NCBI GenBank assembly: GCA_029721435.1
Contig: CM056574.1
Location: 3,211,001 to 3,275,000 of the forward strand
Source of the DNA: Gymnothorax reevesii
Lineage: Eukaryota; Chordata; Actinopteri; Anguilliformes; Muraenidae
Direction: 5' to 3'
DNA length: 64,000 nt
Of the stretch, positions 45,801-55,660 are shown in pieces; position 1 is the stretch's first letter, and each line of letters begins with the position of its first letter. Under the pieces are notes generated by a model. It did no database searches. It was not told the origin of the DNA and saw only the letters and a list, made by a program, of their open reading frames with translations. The translations under genes and the position numbers were made by a program.

Positions 45801-48800
45801 GATTGAGTACCGGAGTATTTCTCCTCAGCCTGTGTGCAGATCTAATTTTCCTCTCCCCGAGTGCTGGTCTACTTCTCCTCTCCCCGAGTGCAGGTTCAGT
45901 GCTCATCAGCCGGAGTGCAGGTCCAGTTTTCTTCAGCCTCAGTGCAGGTGGAATTTTCGTCAGCCCAATAGCAGGTACAGTTCTCTTCAGTCGGAGTACA
46001 GGTGCAGTTCCCCTCAGCCCGATACTGGTCCACTTCTCCTCTGCCCGAGTGCAGGTCCAGTTCTCCTCTGCCCTTATGCAAGTCTAGTTCTCTTCTGCCC
46101 GTGTGCAGTTCCAGTTCGCCTCTGCCCGTGTGCAGGTCCAGTTCTGCTCTGCCCTCGCCCCGGTCCAGTTCTTCTCTGCCCTAGTGCAGGTCCAGTTCTC
46201 TTCTGCTCGAGTGCAGGTCCATTTCTCCTCTGCCCGTGTGCAGGTTCACTTCTCCTCAGCCTGACTGCAGGTGCAGTTCTCCTTTGTTTAATTGCATGTC
46301 CAGTTTTCCACAGCCCGAGTGCAGGTCCAGTTCTCCTCAGCTTGTGTACAGGTGCAGTTCTTCTCAGCCCGAGTGCAGATCCACTTCTCCTCTGCCCGAG
46401 TGCAGGTCCAGTTGTCCTCTGCCCGTGTGCGGTTCCTGTTCTCCTCTGCCCTTATGCAGGTTCAGTTCTCCTCAGCCCGTGTGCAGGTTCAGTTCTCCTC
46501 TGCCCGAGTGGAGGTCTAGTACTTCTCTGCTCGTGTTCAGTTCCAGTTCGCCTCTGCCCGTGTGCAGGTCCAGTTCTCCACTGCCCTAGTCCAGGTCCAG
46601 TTTTCCTCTGCCCTTGTGCAGGTCCAGTTCTCCTCTGCCTGAGTGCAGGTCCAGTTCTCCTCTGCTCGTGTGAAGGTCCTGTCCTCCTCTACCCTTCTGC
46701 AGGTCTAGGTTTCCTCTGCCCGATTGCAGGTGCTGTTCTCCTCAGCTTGAGTACAGGTGCAGTTCTCCACTGCCCGAGGGCAGGTCCAGTTCTCCTCTGC
46801 CTGTGTGCAGGTCCAGTTCTCCTCTGCCCGTGTGCAGGTCCAGTTCTTCTCTGCCCTAGTGCAGGTCCAGTTCTCCTCTGCCCGAGTGCAGGTCCAGTTT
46901 TCCTGTGCCCGTGAGCAGGTGCAGTTCTCCTCTGCCTGTGTGCAGGACCAGTTCTCCTCTGCCCGTGTGCAGATTCAGTTCTCCTCAGCCCGACTGCAGG
47001 TGCAGTTCTCCTCTGTTTGATTGCATGTCCAGTTCTCCTCAGCCCGACTGCAGGTGCAGTTCTCCTTTGTTTAATTGCATGTCCAGTTTTCCACAGCCCG
47101 AGTGCAGGTCCAGTTCTCCTCAGCTTGTGTACAGGTGCAGTTCTTCTCATCCCGAGTGCAGATCCACTTCTCCTCTGCCCGAGTTCTGGTCCAGTTCTCC
47201 TCTCCCCGAGTGCAGGTTCAGTTCTCATCAGCCGGAGTGCAGGTCCAGTTTTCTTCAGCCTGTGTGCAGGTGGAATTCTCCTCATTCTGATTGCAGGTGC
47301 AGTTCTTCTCAGCTTGGGTATGGGTGCAGTTCTCCTCAGCCCGAGTGCAGGTCCACTTATCCTCTGCCCGAGTGCAGGTCCAGTTCTCCTCTGCCCGTGT
47401 GCAGTTCCTGTTCTCCTCTGCCCTTGTGCAGGCTCAGTTCTCCTCAGCCCGTGTGCAGGTTCAGTTCTCCTCTGCCCGAGTGCAGGTCCAGTTCTCCTCT
47501 GCCCGTGTGCAGTTCCTGTTCTCCTCTGCCCTTGTGCAGGTTCAGTTCTCCTCAGCCAGTGTGCAGGTTCAGTTCTCCTCTGCCCAAGTGCAGGTCTAGT
47601 ACTCCTCTGCCCGTGTGCAGGTCCAGTTCTCCACTGCCCTAGTGCAGGTCCAGTTCTCCTCTGCCCGAGTGCAGGTCCAGTTTTCATCTGCTCGTGTGCA
47701 GGTCCAGTCCTCCTCTGCCCTTCTGCAGGTCTAGGTCTCCTCTGCCAGATTGCAGGTGCAGTTCTATTCAGCTAGATTACAGGTGCAGTTCTCCTCAGCC
47801 CGAGTGCAGGTCCACTCCTCCTCTGCCCGAGGGCAGGTCCAGTTCTCCTCTGCCCGTGTGCAGGTCCAGTTCTCCTCTGCCTGTATGCAGTTCCAGTTCG
47901 CCTCTGCCCGTGTGCAGGTCCCGTTCTCCTCTGCCCTAGTCCAGGTCCAGTTCTTCTCTGCCCTAGTGCAGGTCCAGTTCTCCTCTGCCCGAGTGCAGGT
48001 CCAGTTCTCTTCAGCTCGAGTGCAGATCCACTTTTCCTCTGCCCGATTGCTGGTCCACTTCTCCTCTCCCCGAGTGCAGGTTCAGTTCTCATCAGTTGGA
48101 GTGCAGGTCCAGTTTTCTTCAGCCTGAGTGCAGGTGGAATTTTCGTCAGCCCGATTTTAGGTACAGTTCTCCTCAGCTTGAGTACAGATGCAGTTCTCCT
48201 CAGCTTGAGTGCTGGTCCACTTCTCCTCCACTCGAGTGCAGGTCCAGTTCTCCTCTGCCCGTATGCAGGTCTAGTTCTCTTCTGCCTGTTTGCAGTTCCA
48301 GTTCGCCTCTGCCCGTGTGCAGGTCCAGTTCTCCTCTTCCCAACTGCAGGTCCAGTTCTCCTCTGCCCTAGTCCAGGTCCAGTTCTCCTCTGCCCTAGTG
48401 CAGGTCCAGTTCTCCTCTTCCCGACTGCAGGTCCAGTTCTCCTCTGCCCAAGTGCAGGCCCAGGTCTCCTCTGCCCGAGTGCAGGTCCAGTTTTCCTCAG
48501 CCTGAGTGCAGGTGGAATTCTCCTCAGCCCGATTGCAGGTACAGTTCTCCTCATCCCGAGTGCAGGCTCAGTTCTCATCAGCCCTAGTCCAGGTTCAGTT
48601 CTCCTCAGCCCGAGTGCAGGTCCAGTTCTCCTTTGCCCAAATGCTGGTCCAGTTGTCCTCAGCCAGGTTGTTTGTCCAGTTTTCTTCAGCCTGAGAGCAG
48701 GTGCTGTTCTCCTCTGCCCGAGTGCAGGTCCATTTTTCCTCAGCATGATTGCAGGTCTAGTTCTCCTCTACCCGCATGCAGGTTCAGTTCTCCCCAGCCC

Positions 48801-48860
48801 GACTGGAGGTGCAGTTGTCCTGTGTTTTTTTGCATGTCCAGTTTTCCTCAGCCCATGTGC
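42846..48860 (+). repeat. Diverged right-hand edge of the array
   Basis: The 27-bp period persists, but unit identity falls steadily. Many units carry CTCAGCCCGA, CAGCTTGAGTACAGG, CATCAGCCGGAGTGC, GGTGGAATTTTCGTC and TTTGTTTAATTGCATG forms, and core units such as CGAGTGCGGGTCC become rare. The last recognisable unit ends GCCCATGTGC at 48,860, followed directly by TTCTGTCATATTATTT of the flank. Greater divergence at an array margin is what is known for tandem repeats homogenised mainly in their interior. Confidence 0.85.
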
Positions 48861-50080
48861 TTCTGTCATATTATTTATTACTTCTTGATATTTCCTGTCC
48901 ATTCAGAGCTGAGTAAGTACCGCAATACATTCATATATAGAGGGGTCACCTGTCAGAATTTTTTTCCAGATCGAGGGTCTGTAGAAACTGATTTCCGCCC
49001 TGTGAGTGCTTTTTCATGGTTTAATGTTCAGTTTCAAATCACCCTCGATTGAATTAGCCTCTGACGTTCATATTTGGCCACTTAATGACAAGGTGCTGCT
49101 TTTGTTCTCAGCTCAAAATCACAACCACTTCTGAGCAAATGCACCAAGGAGGCCTGCTTGAACAATGTGATTTCAGGCTTTATTGGAATGACCCATTTGT
49201 CCTCAAAAGTGTTGAAATTTTTTATAAACAGAAACTGCACATGTGCATCAAGACATGTGCATTTACGCTTTTCATTTGTGTTACTTTCAGTTAACAGCTT
49301 TGTTTAGTTTGGCCTGTCTGACACCAGTCTTTAGGGAGACAGGAAGCATTGACATGCTCTGACTCCGCGTTTGTGAGTCAGGGGCGGGTTAACTGGAAGT
49401 CACATGACTGACTGAACCTGTAATGCAAGTTGTCATTCCCCAGGCTGGAAGAGAGAGCTGTTATCCAAACCCCTGGGGTATCCTGCTTCCCCACTCAGCG
49501 CTCGGAAACAGTCTCCAGGAGCAGACAGCCCCGTCATTGCGGCTGGCGGTTATTCACCCGAGTGGGCTAAAGCGTCACAAGGCAGATGTATGAACAGACT
49601 CTGCAGCACCTCTGGACCGACGTCCAGCGCCACTTAGCACCCCTCCTAAACTGGGCTAAGTGTGTCAGGTTGAAGTTAGACCCCTCCAGCATCTCCATCT
49701 CAGGACATGTGCCCTCATGCCCCAGAGCGCAACATGTGTTTGTGTCCATGGTGATGACAAGCCCTCAACTGCGACATCACCTGTGAAGATGGCCACTTCA
49801 TAGGCTCTTCTCTACAACGGGGGACGATATTCCTCTCCATGTTCAACACTTCATTTGAGTTTGACCTTCAGCAATCTAGAGGGGTCGAGTGCAAACTGGA
49901 TTCTCCTCTGAAACGGCCGTCTAAGAAATAAACCAGCGCAGATCGCAAGGGATTAAGGAGAGGAATGATCAGGTGGCCATTTGTGGGGATGGCTAGGATG
50001 CAGCACCTGTTTTATTTACATATTTTTCACACTTTTCCTTCCTGCACTCGCTCACAGATCTGTCCTTATAAAAGAAAGGA
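48861..50080. other. Right flank of array, no gene recognised
   Basis: Composition changes at once from GC-rich pyrimidine-biased repeat to mixed, AT-richer single-copy-looking sequence. I see no 27-bp remnant, no terminal inverted repeat and no target-site duplication at the junction. Short ORFs on both strands at 49,567-49,786 overlap each other; neither resembles a family I know. Nothing supports a gene. Confidence 0.6.
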
Positions 50081-50949
50081 ACGATCAGCCAGAGAAGATG
50101 GTGACGATGTGGTTATCAAATAAACATGAATGAAGGTGCAGTATATGGAATTTCATTTATTCAAACATCAGCTAAAACAAAGTCCGTTACAGGAGAGGCA
50201 GATGAGTTATGCTCTAGATCCGCAGGTCAATCACACAAGTAATGGAAAAATAACTTCCACAGAAGATACTGCTGGGTTTCCTTGCAGTAAATATCATTAG
50301 TCAACTCCTAGTTCCTGTTCCTGTTAGAGGGAAGCCAGGAAATAACATGGACATGCGACCAAAAGCGCCTATTGCCCTCCGTTCTTAACATAGTGGGGTA
50401 ATAAAGGAATAAGAACCTATACTTCCTCCACAGCTGGCTTCGTCTCCAGTCAGGCATGGCTGGGAACAGTGGGGTAGTAAAGTCATCAGGGTCCAGACAT
50501 CCTCTACAGCTGCACCCCCCAATTCTACCACTGAGATAAGGGGGCCTGGAACTGGACACTTCAGCATGAGTGTGACCTGTGCTCTCTGCCAAATTAGTGC
50601 CATAGTGACCTCTTCTGGACACACTGTCACCGCACCTTTTCATTTCATAACTGTGACTGTTTTGAGTTAAGAGGTTCAATTTAAATAAAACCCATTGTTA
50701 GACTGTTTTAACTGTCTTCATGTCATCACTGAATTACTGTATTATACCTGGTGTAATAGTGATGTGAATTTCATGGGGAATGGGTCTGTTGAGAAGGAGA
50801 TTCATAATAATTACATCATCATAATTCTCTATGTAACTGTGTTTGGTATGTATCTCTTCAGCTAAATTCAAGGAGTTTAATGAGATGTATTTCATATCCA
50901 CTATATTTCAAGAAAACATAGTTTCTGTACCCCAGCGATAATTTGTTAT
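50081..50949. other. Non-coding stretch with two AATAAA signals
   Basis: AATAAA lies at 50,119-50,124 and 50,684-50,689 on the + strand, and the sequence near 50,155 gives AATAAA on the - strand. These are frequent by chance in AT-rich DNA. The ORF at 50,308-50,679 (- strand, 123 codons) has low-complexity, unrecognised sequence and overlaps another - strand ORF. No gene is called. Confidence 0.4.
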
Positions 50950-51800
50950 CTCTTGAGGTGTATTTAGAATCATCTCTTCCCCTTTGCAGAAAGTGCTTTG
51001 CGATCCCCCCGAGGTCGGTCTCTAAAGGTCCTGGCACTGATCTAAGAACTTTTATTATCTCCTTTGAATAATAAATGTTTTCTTATTTTCTCCAGAGGGG
51101 GGAGTCTAAATTCCGATTTGGGCCATCTGTGCAGCCTGATCAAAGGCGCCACCAACCTTAAATCTGAGAGGGACGACCTTGTCTGGGAAGTTCGCATTCG
51201 ACTTCCCATACTTCCGTCCGTGCGTATCTCTAGCTTTGTGAAGTTTTGCAATTCGGACTTTGCACGACGGCCTAGTGTGTAGCCTTTTCGCCAGGTATGA
51301 CCTTTCTCTCATTTTCTATGTGTGTAACTTATAATTGGTTTGACATTGATCTGTTTGACTTAAGCCTTTGCCTACCTGGTGAATAAATTATTGTTACTCC
51401 TTCTTTCAGCTTGCGTGGTCTCCATGACTCTTAATCATTTTATTCTTCCTAGCCTTGTTACAACCGGTACTTAAGGGGGCGATTTTTTACCATTCCAGAC
51501 TAGCGGATGTGTAGGTAGCGGTTAATATCAAGATGGATTGTAAATGATGTTCCACCCTTTGATGTAGGGTTGATGTATTACAGGTCCTGGGGTTTGGCCC
51601 TCAAAGGTACCCATGGGCTTAAGCCGGTACCCGCGCGATCCCCTTAAGGGGCCCTTTGGTGTACATGAACTTGGGTTCATGATGTGTTTATGCTCAGTGC
51701 CACTTTGTTTATGCCTAAATGCTGCGATCATGGTAATTTCCTCCACCCTCTGAAATTTCAACTTAAGATCCGGCAGTGATGCCTATTTAACCCTAGGGGG
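50950..51800. other. Unassigned segment with hairpins, possibly a retroelement remnant
   Basis: The segment carries AATAAA (51,382-51,387) about 70-90 bases before a run reading CTTGTTACAACCGGTACTTAAGG. Downstream lie a 12-bp perfect palindrome CCCCTTAAGGGG (51,640-51,651) and a 7-bp stem hairpin CATGAAC/GTTCATG (51,664-51,681). The spacing of a polyadenylation signal before a terminal region is compatible with a solo LTR and leader. I cannot see a matching second LTR, clear TG...CA ends or a primer-binding site, so this stays a weak suggestion. Confidence 0.25.
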
Positions 51801-52760
51801 CGTTTTGCTGAGTGACAATGGTTTTCACAGACAGAGTCTGGTTGCGTAACAGCCGTGAGATTCACACATGCTGTTCCAAAAGAATAAATTTTAATTCGGA
51901 GTCAGATATTTAACGAGGATACACCTAAATTTGGTATTCTAAATCCATTATGGAGTCTGATCTTAAGCGAGAGTAACATTGTAATCATTATGCTTAGTTT
52001 GCTTAAATCACTGATAAACCTGACATTTTCAGTTGCTGCGTGTGTCTCAATGTGCACCTGGGATTATTCGCAGCACGACATTAAGTTAGATGATTCCGTG
52101 ATGTCAGCATAGCCCCGTTTTTGAGCGGAGAACTATTGAGAACACCTCAGGTAAGTCTCAAACTGGGTCCAAAACGGGACACAGGCACAAAAGATGTCAT
52201 TGACACGTTCCATTGCCTCATAACAGCTGGATCCTACATGTGTAAGCCTTCGCCCCTGGTTCCTCCGCCGTTGGTTGTGTGGGTTCTACATTCCCTAACT
52301 TTTTAATCTTCATAATGATGTGAACTTCCAGGGATTTCCTGGTGAGGTGCAAATAAAGGATGCAAGTGAAAAATTTTGAAAAAAGGACTGAGTTGAGCGT
52401 GATCAGCTTCTGCAGCAGGTTCTGGGCAGGGGTTTCAGAGATGTGGGCCTGTTATGTTTCGCCCATCAGTGCACCAGGCCACAGTTAATAACATTGATTT
52501 CACATTTACCCTCTGCTGTGACTGAGTCTGTCTGTATGCGAGTTCACATGTATCGCTGTGGAAGGTAGCTGCTGCTGTTTACTGTTTTATAGATTATCTT
52601 TTCGCAAAAACAGCACCAGCCTGTCAACTGAAACCAGTGTTAACACGTGGATCGGAGGGGTACATTATGAATCAGATCGATAATTTCAATCATTTTGACT
52701 GTGTTCGTTTTATCAGAGATGAAGCAAAAGAGTCCAGAAAGAATAGAGTGGAGTAATCCT
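51801..52760. other. Non-coding stretch, nothing recognised
   Basis: This is mixed-composition DNA with ORFs no longer than about 60 codons, such as 52,121-52,306 on the + strand, which has no recognisable motif. I see no repeats longer than a few bases and no RNA gene. Confidence 0.5.
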
Positions 52761-52990
52761 CGTCTGCCGGTGTTAGATCATGTCTGACCTGAGAGAGGTC
52801 TCCTGGGCTGGAATCTCCAGTGATGATCAGCGCAGACTCAGAACTGATGTCAGATTCTACACTGATTTGAAACCCCAGGCTAAAGCTGAGTTTTTTGGCA
52901 ATTATGGCCAGAGCTGCCACATCCCTCCCCAGTGTTATTTTTCCCAGTATTCACCTGGATTTGCTGTTGAGAAAAATTCAGCTGCAAGCA

Positions 52991-53023
52991 GGCGGAGCCA
53001 ATCAGAGAAATGAGGGGGCGGAG
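52991..53023 (+). promoter_or_regulatory. CCAAT box plus GC box cluster (candidate promoter element)
   Basis: GGCGGAGCCAATCAGAG (52,991-53,007) contains a GC-box-like GGCGGAG and a CCAAT box (52,998-53,002). A second GC-box-like GGGGGCGGAG lies at 53,014-53,023. Close CCAAT and GC boxes are classic vertebrate promoter elements. I see no TATA box at a suitable distance and no convincing first exon downstream, so any target gene would start beyond what I can identify. Confidence 0.35.
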
Positions 53024-53293
53024 TCTGTGTTCAGAAACAGACAGAGCAGTTCCTGCACCTCCTGAGCGCAGGGTGGCCCTAATCTGACTCGAGTCTGTGA
53101 AGAGTTTTGTCTCCAGCTGAATTAAGCCAGCCACAATGATGGAGTAAAACTGATAGACTCGCTGATAGTATTGACTGGTATACTGAGGAACAGCTGGTTG
53201 AATAGTTACTGGTCAAACCACCTCTATCAGCATATATACCAACGTTTGTAGTTTAAATCGGAAAAGAAGGCTAAAGCAATGGACTCCTCCAGC

Positions 53294-53430
53294 ATCCAAT
53301 CAGCACTCACTCTCATCCCCTTACATCCAATCAGCACTCACTCTCATCCCCTTACATCCAATCAGCACTCACTCTCATCCCCTTACATCCACTCAGCACT
53401 CACTCTCATCCCCTTACATCCAATCGGCAC
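53294..53430 (+). repeat. 31-bp minisatellite, 4.4 copies
   Basis: Unit ATCCAATCAGCACTCA + CTCTCATCCCCTTAC repeats at 53,294, 53,325, 53,356 and 53,387, with a 13-base partial copy at 53,418-53,430. Copies 1-3 are essentially identical; copy 4 reads ATCCACTCAG, and the partial copy reads ATCCAATCGG. Four of the five copies keep a CCAAT core. The period of 31 is not a multiple of three, yet a + strand ORF crosses the region; it is not credible as a gene. Confidence 0.93.
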
Positions 53431-54348
53431 TTTTCTTGTGATCCCACCAACCCAACCATTCAGTACCCCCCAGGTTCCCTCTCCTGCAGGCATGCTTCAG
53501 CAATGGGAGAGCGAACGTTCTCGTTCTCTGTGGTGAACACTGTCTGTCAGTCAAACTCAGGGGAGCTGAAGTGCTGATAACATCAGAAACTAAAGCTGTG
53601 AGCCCAGAGCTAAAGCTAATGTACAAATAATGCAGCGCTGAGACGCACCAAAATACAGGGTAAAAGGGTCGCACATTACAATCGCTTATTATTCATACAC
53701 TGCAAATGATCATTAACTACACAACTTCAATAATAATAACGAGGATAAATCAAGACATCTAAGATCTAAAAAGGGAGTATTATAAGACACGTTGAGAGAG
53801 AATGTCATTCTAACATTAGCATCGCATCCAGATGACTCGTCATACGTTTGATCAGTGTTTCTATGTACAGATGGAACCAACGTGACAGAACAACTATTCC
53901 CTGCTGAAATAAAGGCTCTTACAAAAATGCCAGTGATTATTTTCTGTATTTATTTTTTCGTTAGCACAGATGATCACCTACACATCGAAGAAACGGCCAA
54001 AGTAAATGCAGTTTGGGGTACGGCGATTATTATATAGCACGTGGATTTCGCATGAGTAGGCTCTACGAAGGCTTGCTCAGTTTTGTGGAGTATGCACCTG
54101 TGTACTGACTCACACGGTTATTTCTGGCACAGTGACGCACACACTAAAACAACACAATAACTGAACAATAGAACAACTAAACAAACTCCTGCCAAGCTGT
54201 TTGTGTCTGTGCTCCATTTTCAGAGACTTTGAGACTCGCCCCCCTGAGACAAGCAAGTGAATTTCCACATAATCTTGTTATTTGAGGCTGTAAAACTGGC
54301 AAAATTATGAATAGAGTTACACTAGAAACACTTAAATGCACACATTAT
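53431..54348. other. Non-coding AT-rich stretch
   Basis: I see no gene, repeat or RNA. ORFs are at most about 86 codons and cross the minisatellite or have random-looking composition. Confidence 0.5.
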
Positions 54349-54646
54349 GGGGTGATCTAGTAGGTAGTGCTTTTACTACGCAGCGAGAAGGAAATGGGTT
54401 CGAATCTGACCTGAGGCCTCTCTGCGTGGGGTTAGCACAGTCTGACCAAGTGTGCATGAGCTTCCTCTGCATACTGCCGTTTCATCCTGGGGTACGAATA
54501 CATATGGGGTTAACCTGGGGTGTGTGAGTGCCCAGGGATGATCTCCTATTGCATGCTGGGACATGATCCAGGCCCTGGTGTGGAAGACCAGAGTGACCCG
54601 CTAACACACCGGTAAGATGATGGATGGATGTATGGATGGATGGATA
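54349..54646 (+). mobile_element. tRNA-derived SINE (fish type) with GGAT tail
   Basis: The 5' part is tRNA-like: GGGGTGATCTAGTAGGTAG includes a degenerate A box, and GGTTCGAATCT (54,397-54,407) is a near-perfect RNA polymerase III B box. After the head come CTGAGGCCTCTCTGCGTGG and, near the end, CTGGGACATGATCCAGGCC, then GACCCGCTAACACACCGG. This is the layout of the abundant fish tRNA-derived element whose 3' part reads like 'GCTGGGATAGGCTCCAGC...GACCC...GGATAAG'. It ends in a GATG/GGAT tail at 54,617-54,646. The body is diverged from the remembered consensus, so the copy is old. Such elements encode no protein and rely on LINE machinery. Confidence 0.75.
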
Positions 54647-55617
54647 TCAGAGGCGGACAGCAGGGGGCGCAGTCCATGTTCTTTCTTTGCTCTCCTTCCA
54701 AAATATTCCCTCCATTTTCATTTGAAAGTAAATCTGAAATTTAGCTTGTTTATTTGTTCGTACCACACCTGATTTCTTCTTAAATAAAATAACAGACCCT
54801 CAAAAGCTGTAAATCATTGCCTCACCTTCAGAGAAAAGAACTTCAGTGCCTTTGCAGCTCTTTGAATCCCAGTTGCTTTTCACGCTGATTTGAGAGACAA
54901 ATTTGCTCGTTGTGTAATTTCTCTGGCAGGGCTTGCTTTTTGCTTCTCTTGTAAACCCTGTCTGAGTTAAGGAACTATAATGTTTTCTCATAATTTCCCT
55001 TATGCACAGTAGATAGAAAAATTTCATCTCACCATGCGGTGTGTGTATACACACCTTTCATATATGCTGTCAGTCCACACTCATCCTGTCCTCCACTTAA
55101 TATTACAGCATCGTTAGCTCCGGGCTAGCTTGCCAGTAAGGTTAACAGCATAATTTTCCACCCTGTGAGGCTAGCTAGCCATCTTCCTAGACTGAGTTGG
55201 GGTAATGGCCTCGCACAGAACACCAATGTTGGGGAAATTTGCCAAATGATATTATTAATTTGACTATCAAAAACATATGATATTGTAATATTAATATTAA
55301 TATAAATACCTCAGGGCACCACCCTTCCTCAGTGAAGGGAAAGCGATAGCCAATTAATAAAACCTCAGTCTCAATATCCACTAAGCTATTAATTTGGAAA
55401 TTGATTAATAATTAAATTAATAATTGTAACCAACTTACCCAATCAATAGTTAGATTGAAGGATTCAGAGTTCTAGATAGAAGAGGTTGGCACTTTCATTC
55501 ACTCTTGTACAACATTAATAACCACAGCATATGTCTTTAAAGAATATTTATTTAAATGAAACAAATAAAACACACAATCTAGGCTACGATAAACACTATA
55601 TACACAATGAAGGAGAT
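54647..55617. other. Non-coding stretch, AT-rich, no gene recognised
   Basis: The part at 55,240-55,470 is strongly AT-rich with runs such as AATATTAATATTAATATAAAT and ATTAATAATTAAATTAATAATTG. I considered a minus-strand LTR here but found no paired terminus. ORFs are under 90 codons and unrecognised. Confidence 0.45.
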
Positions 55618-55660
55618 GTCTGTGTGCGTGTGTGTGTGTGCATGTGTGCGGGTGTGGGTG
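55618..55660 (+). repeat. Imperfect TG microsatellite
   Basis: The stretch is built of TGTG with interruptions (GCG, CATG, GGGTGTGGG). A second short TG tract lies at 55,821-55,837. Confidence 0.8.

Larger units (their letters stand above)
1..48860. repeat. Giant 27-bp minisatellite/satellite array with higher-order structure
   Basis: The whole interval is made of head-to-tail copies of a 27-bp unit that reads GTCCAGTTCTCC followed by TCTGCCCGTGTGCAG on the + strand. The consensus unit has 2 A, 8 T, 10 C and 7 G (63% GC), so the + strand is strongly pyrimidine-biased and poor in A. Common variants change base 3 (GTC to GTA, GTT or GTG), base 4 (giving GTCTAG), bases 10-12 (TCC to TCT, GCC or ACC), base 21 (CGT to CGA), base 26 (CAG to CTG) and base 27 (CAG to CAA). 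A 24-bp variant (TTCTCTGCCCTCGTCCAG core) recurs. No unit reads as a recognised protein repeat. The array begins before base 1 and ends at GCCCATGTGC (48,851-48,860). Being open in several frames follows from a period divisible by three and is not evidence of a gene. It could be a subtelomeric, pericentromeric or interstitial satellite; the sequence does not say which. Confidence 0.97.

Noticed and set aside
1..48860. CRISPR array
   Set aside because: There are no unique spacers. Repeats are directly contiguous 27-bp units in an evidently eukaryotic context.
1..48860. Telomeric repeat tract
   Set aside because: I noticed no TTAGGG or CCCTAA runs; the unit is unrelated.
52780..53013. 77-codon + strand ORF beginning MSDLREVSWAG
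   Set aside because: It looks slightly more protein-like than its neighbours but shows no known domain. It overlaps - strand ORFs and runs into the CCAAT/GC-box cluster. It could be an exon fragment, but nothing in the sequence supports that.
54397..54407. Functional tRNA gene
   Set aside because: The B box is good, but the A box is degenerate, no cloverleaf with proper acceptor and anticodon stems can be drawn, and the downstream sequence and GGAT tail fit a SINE.
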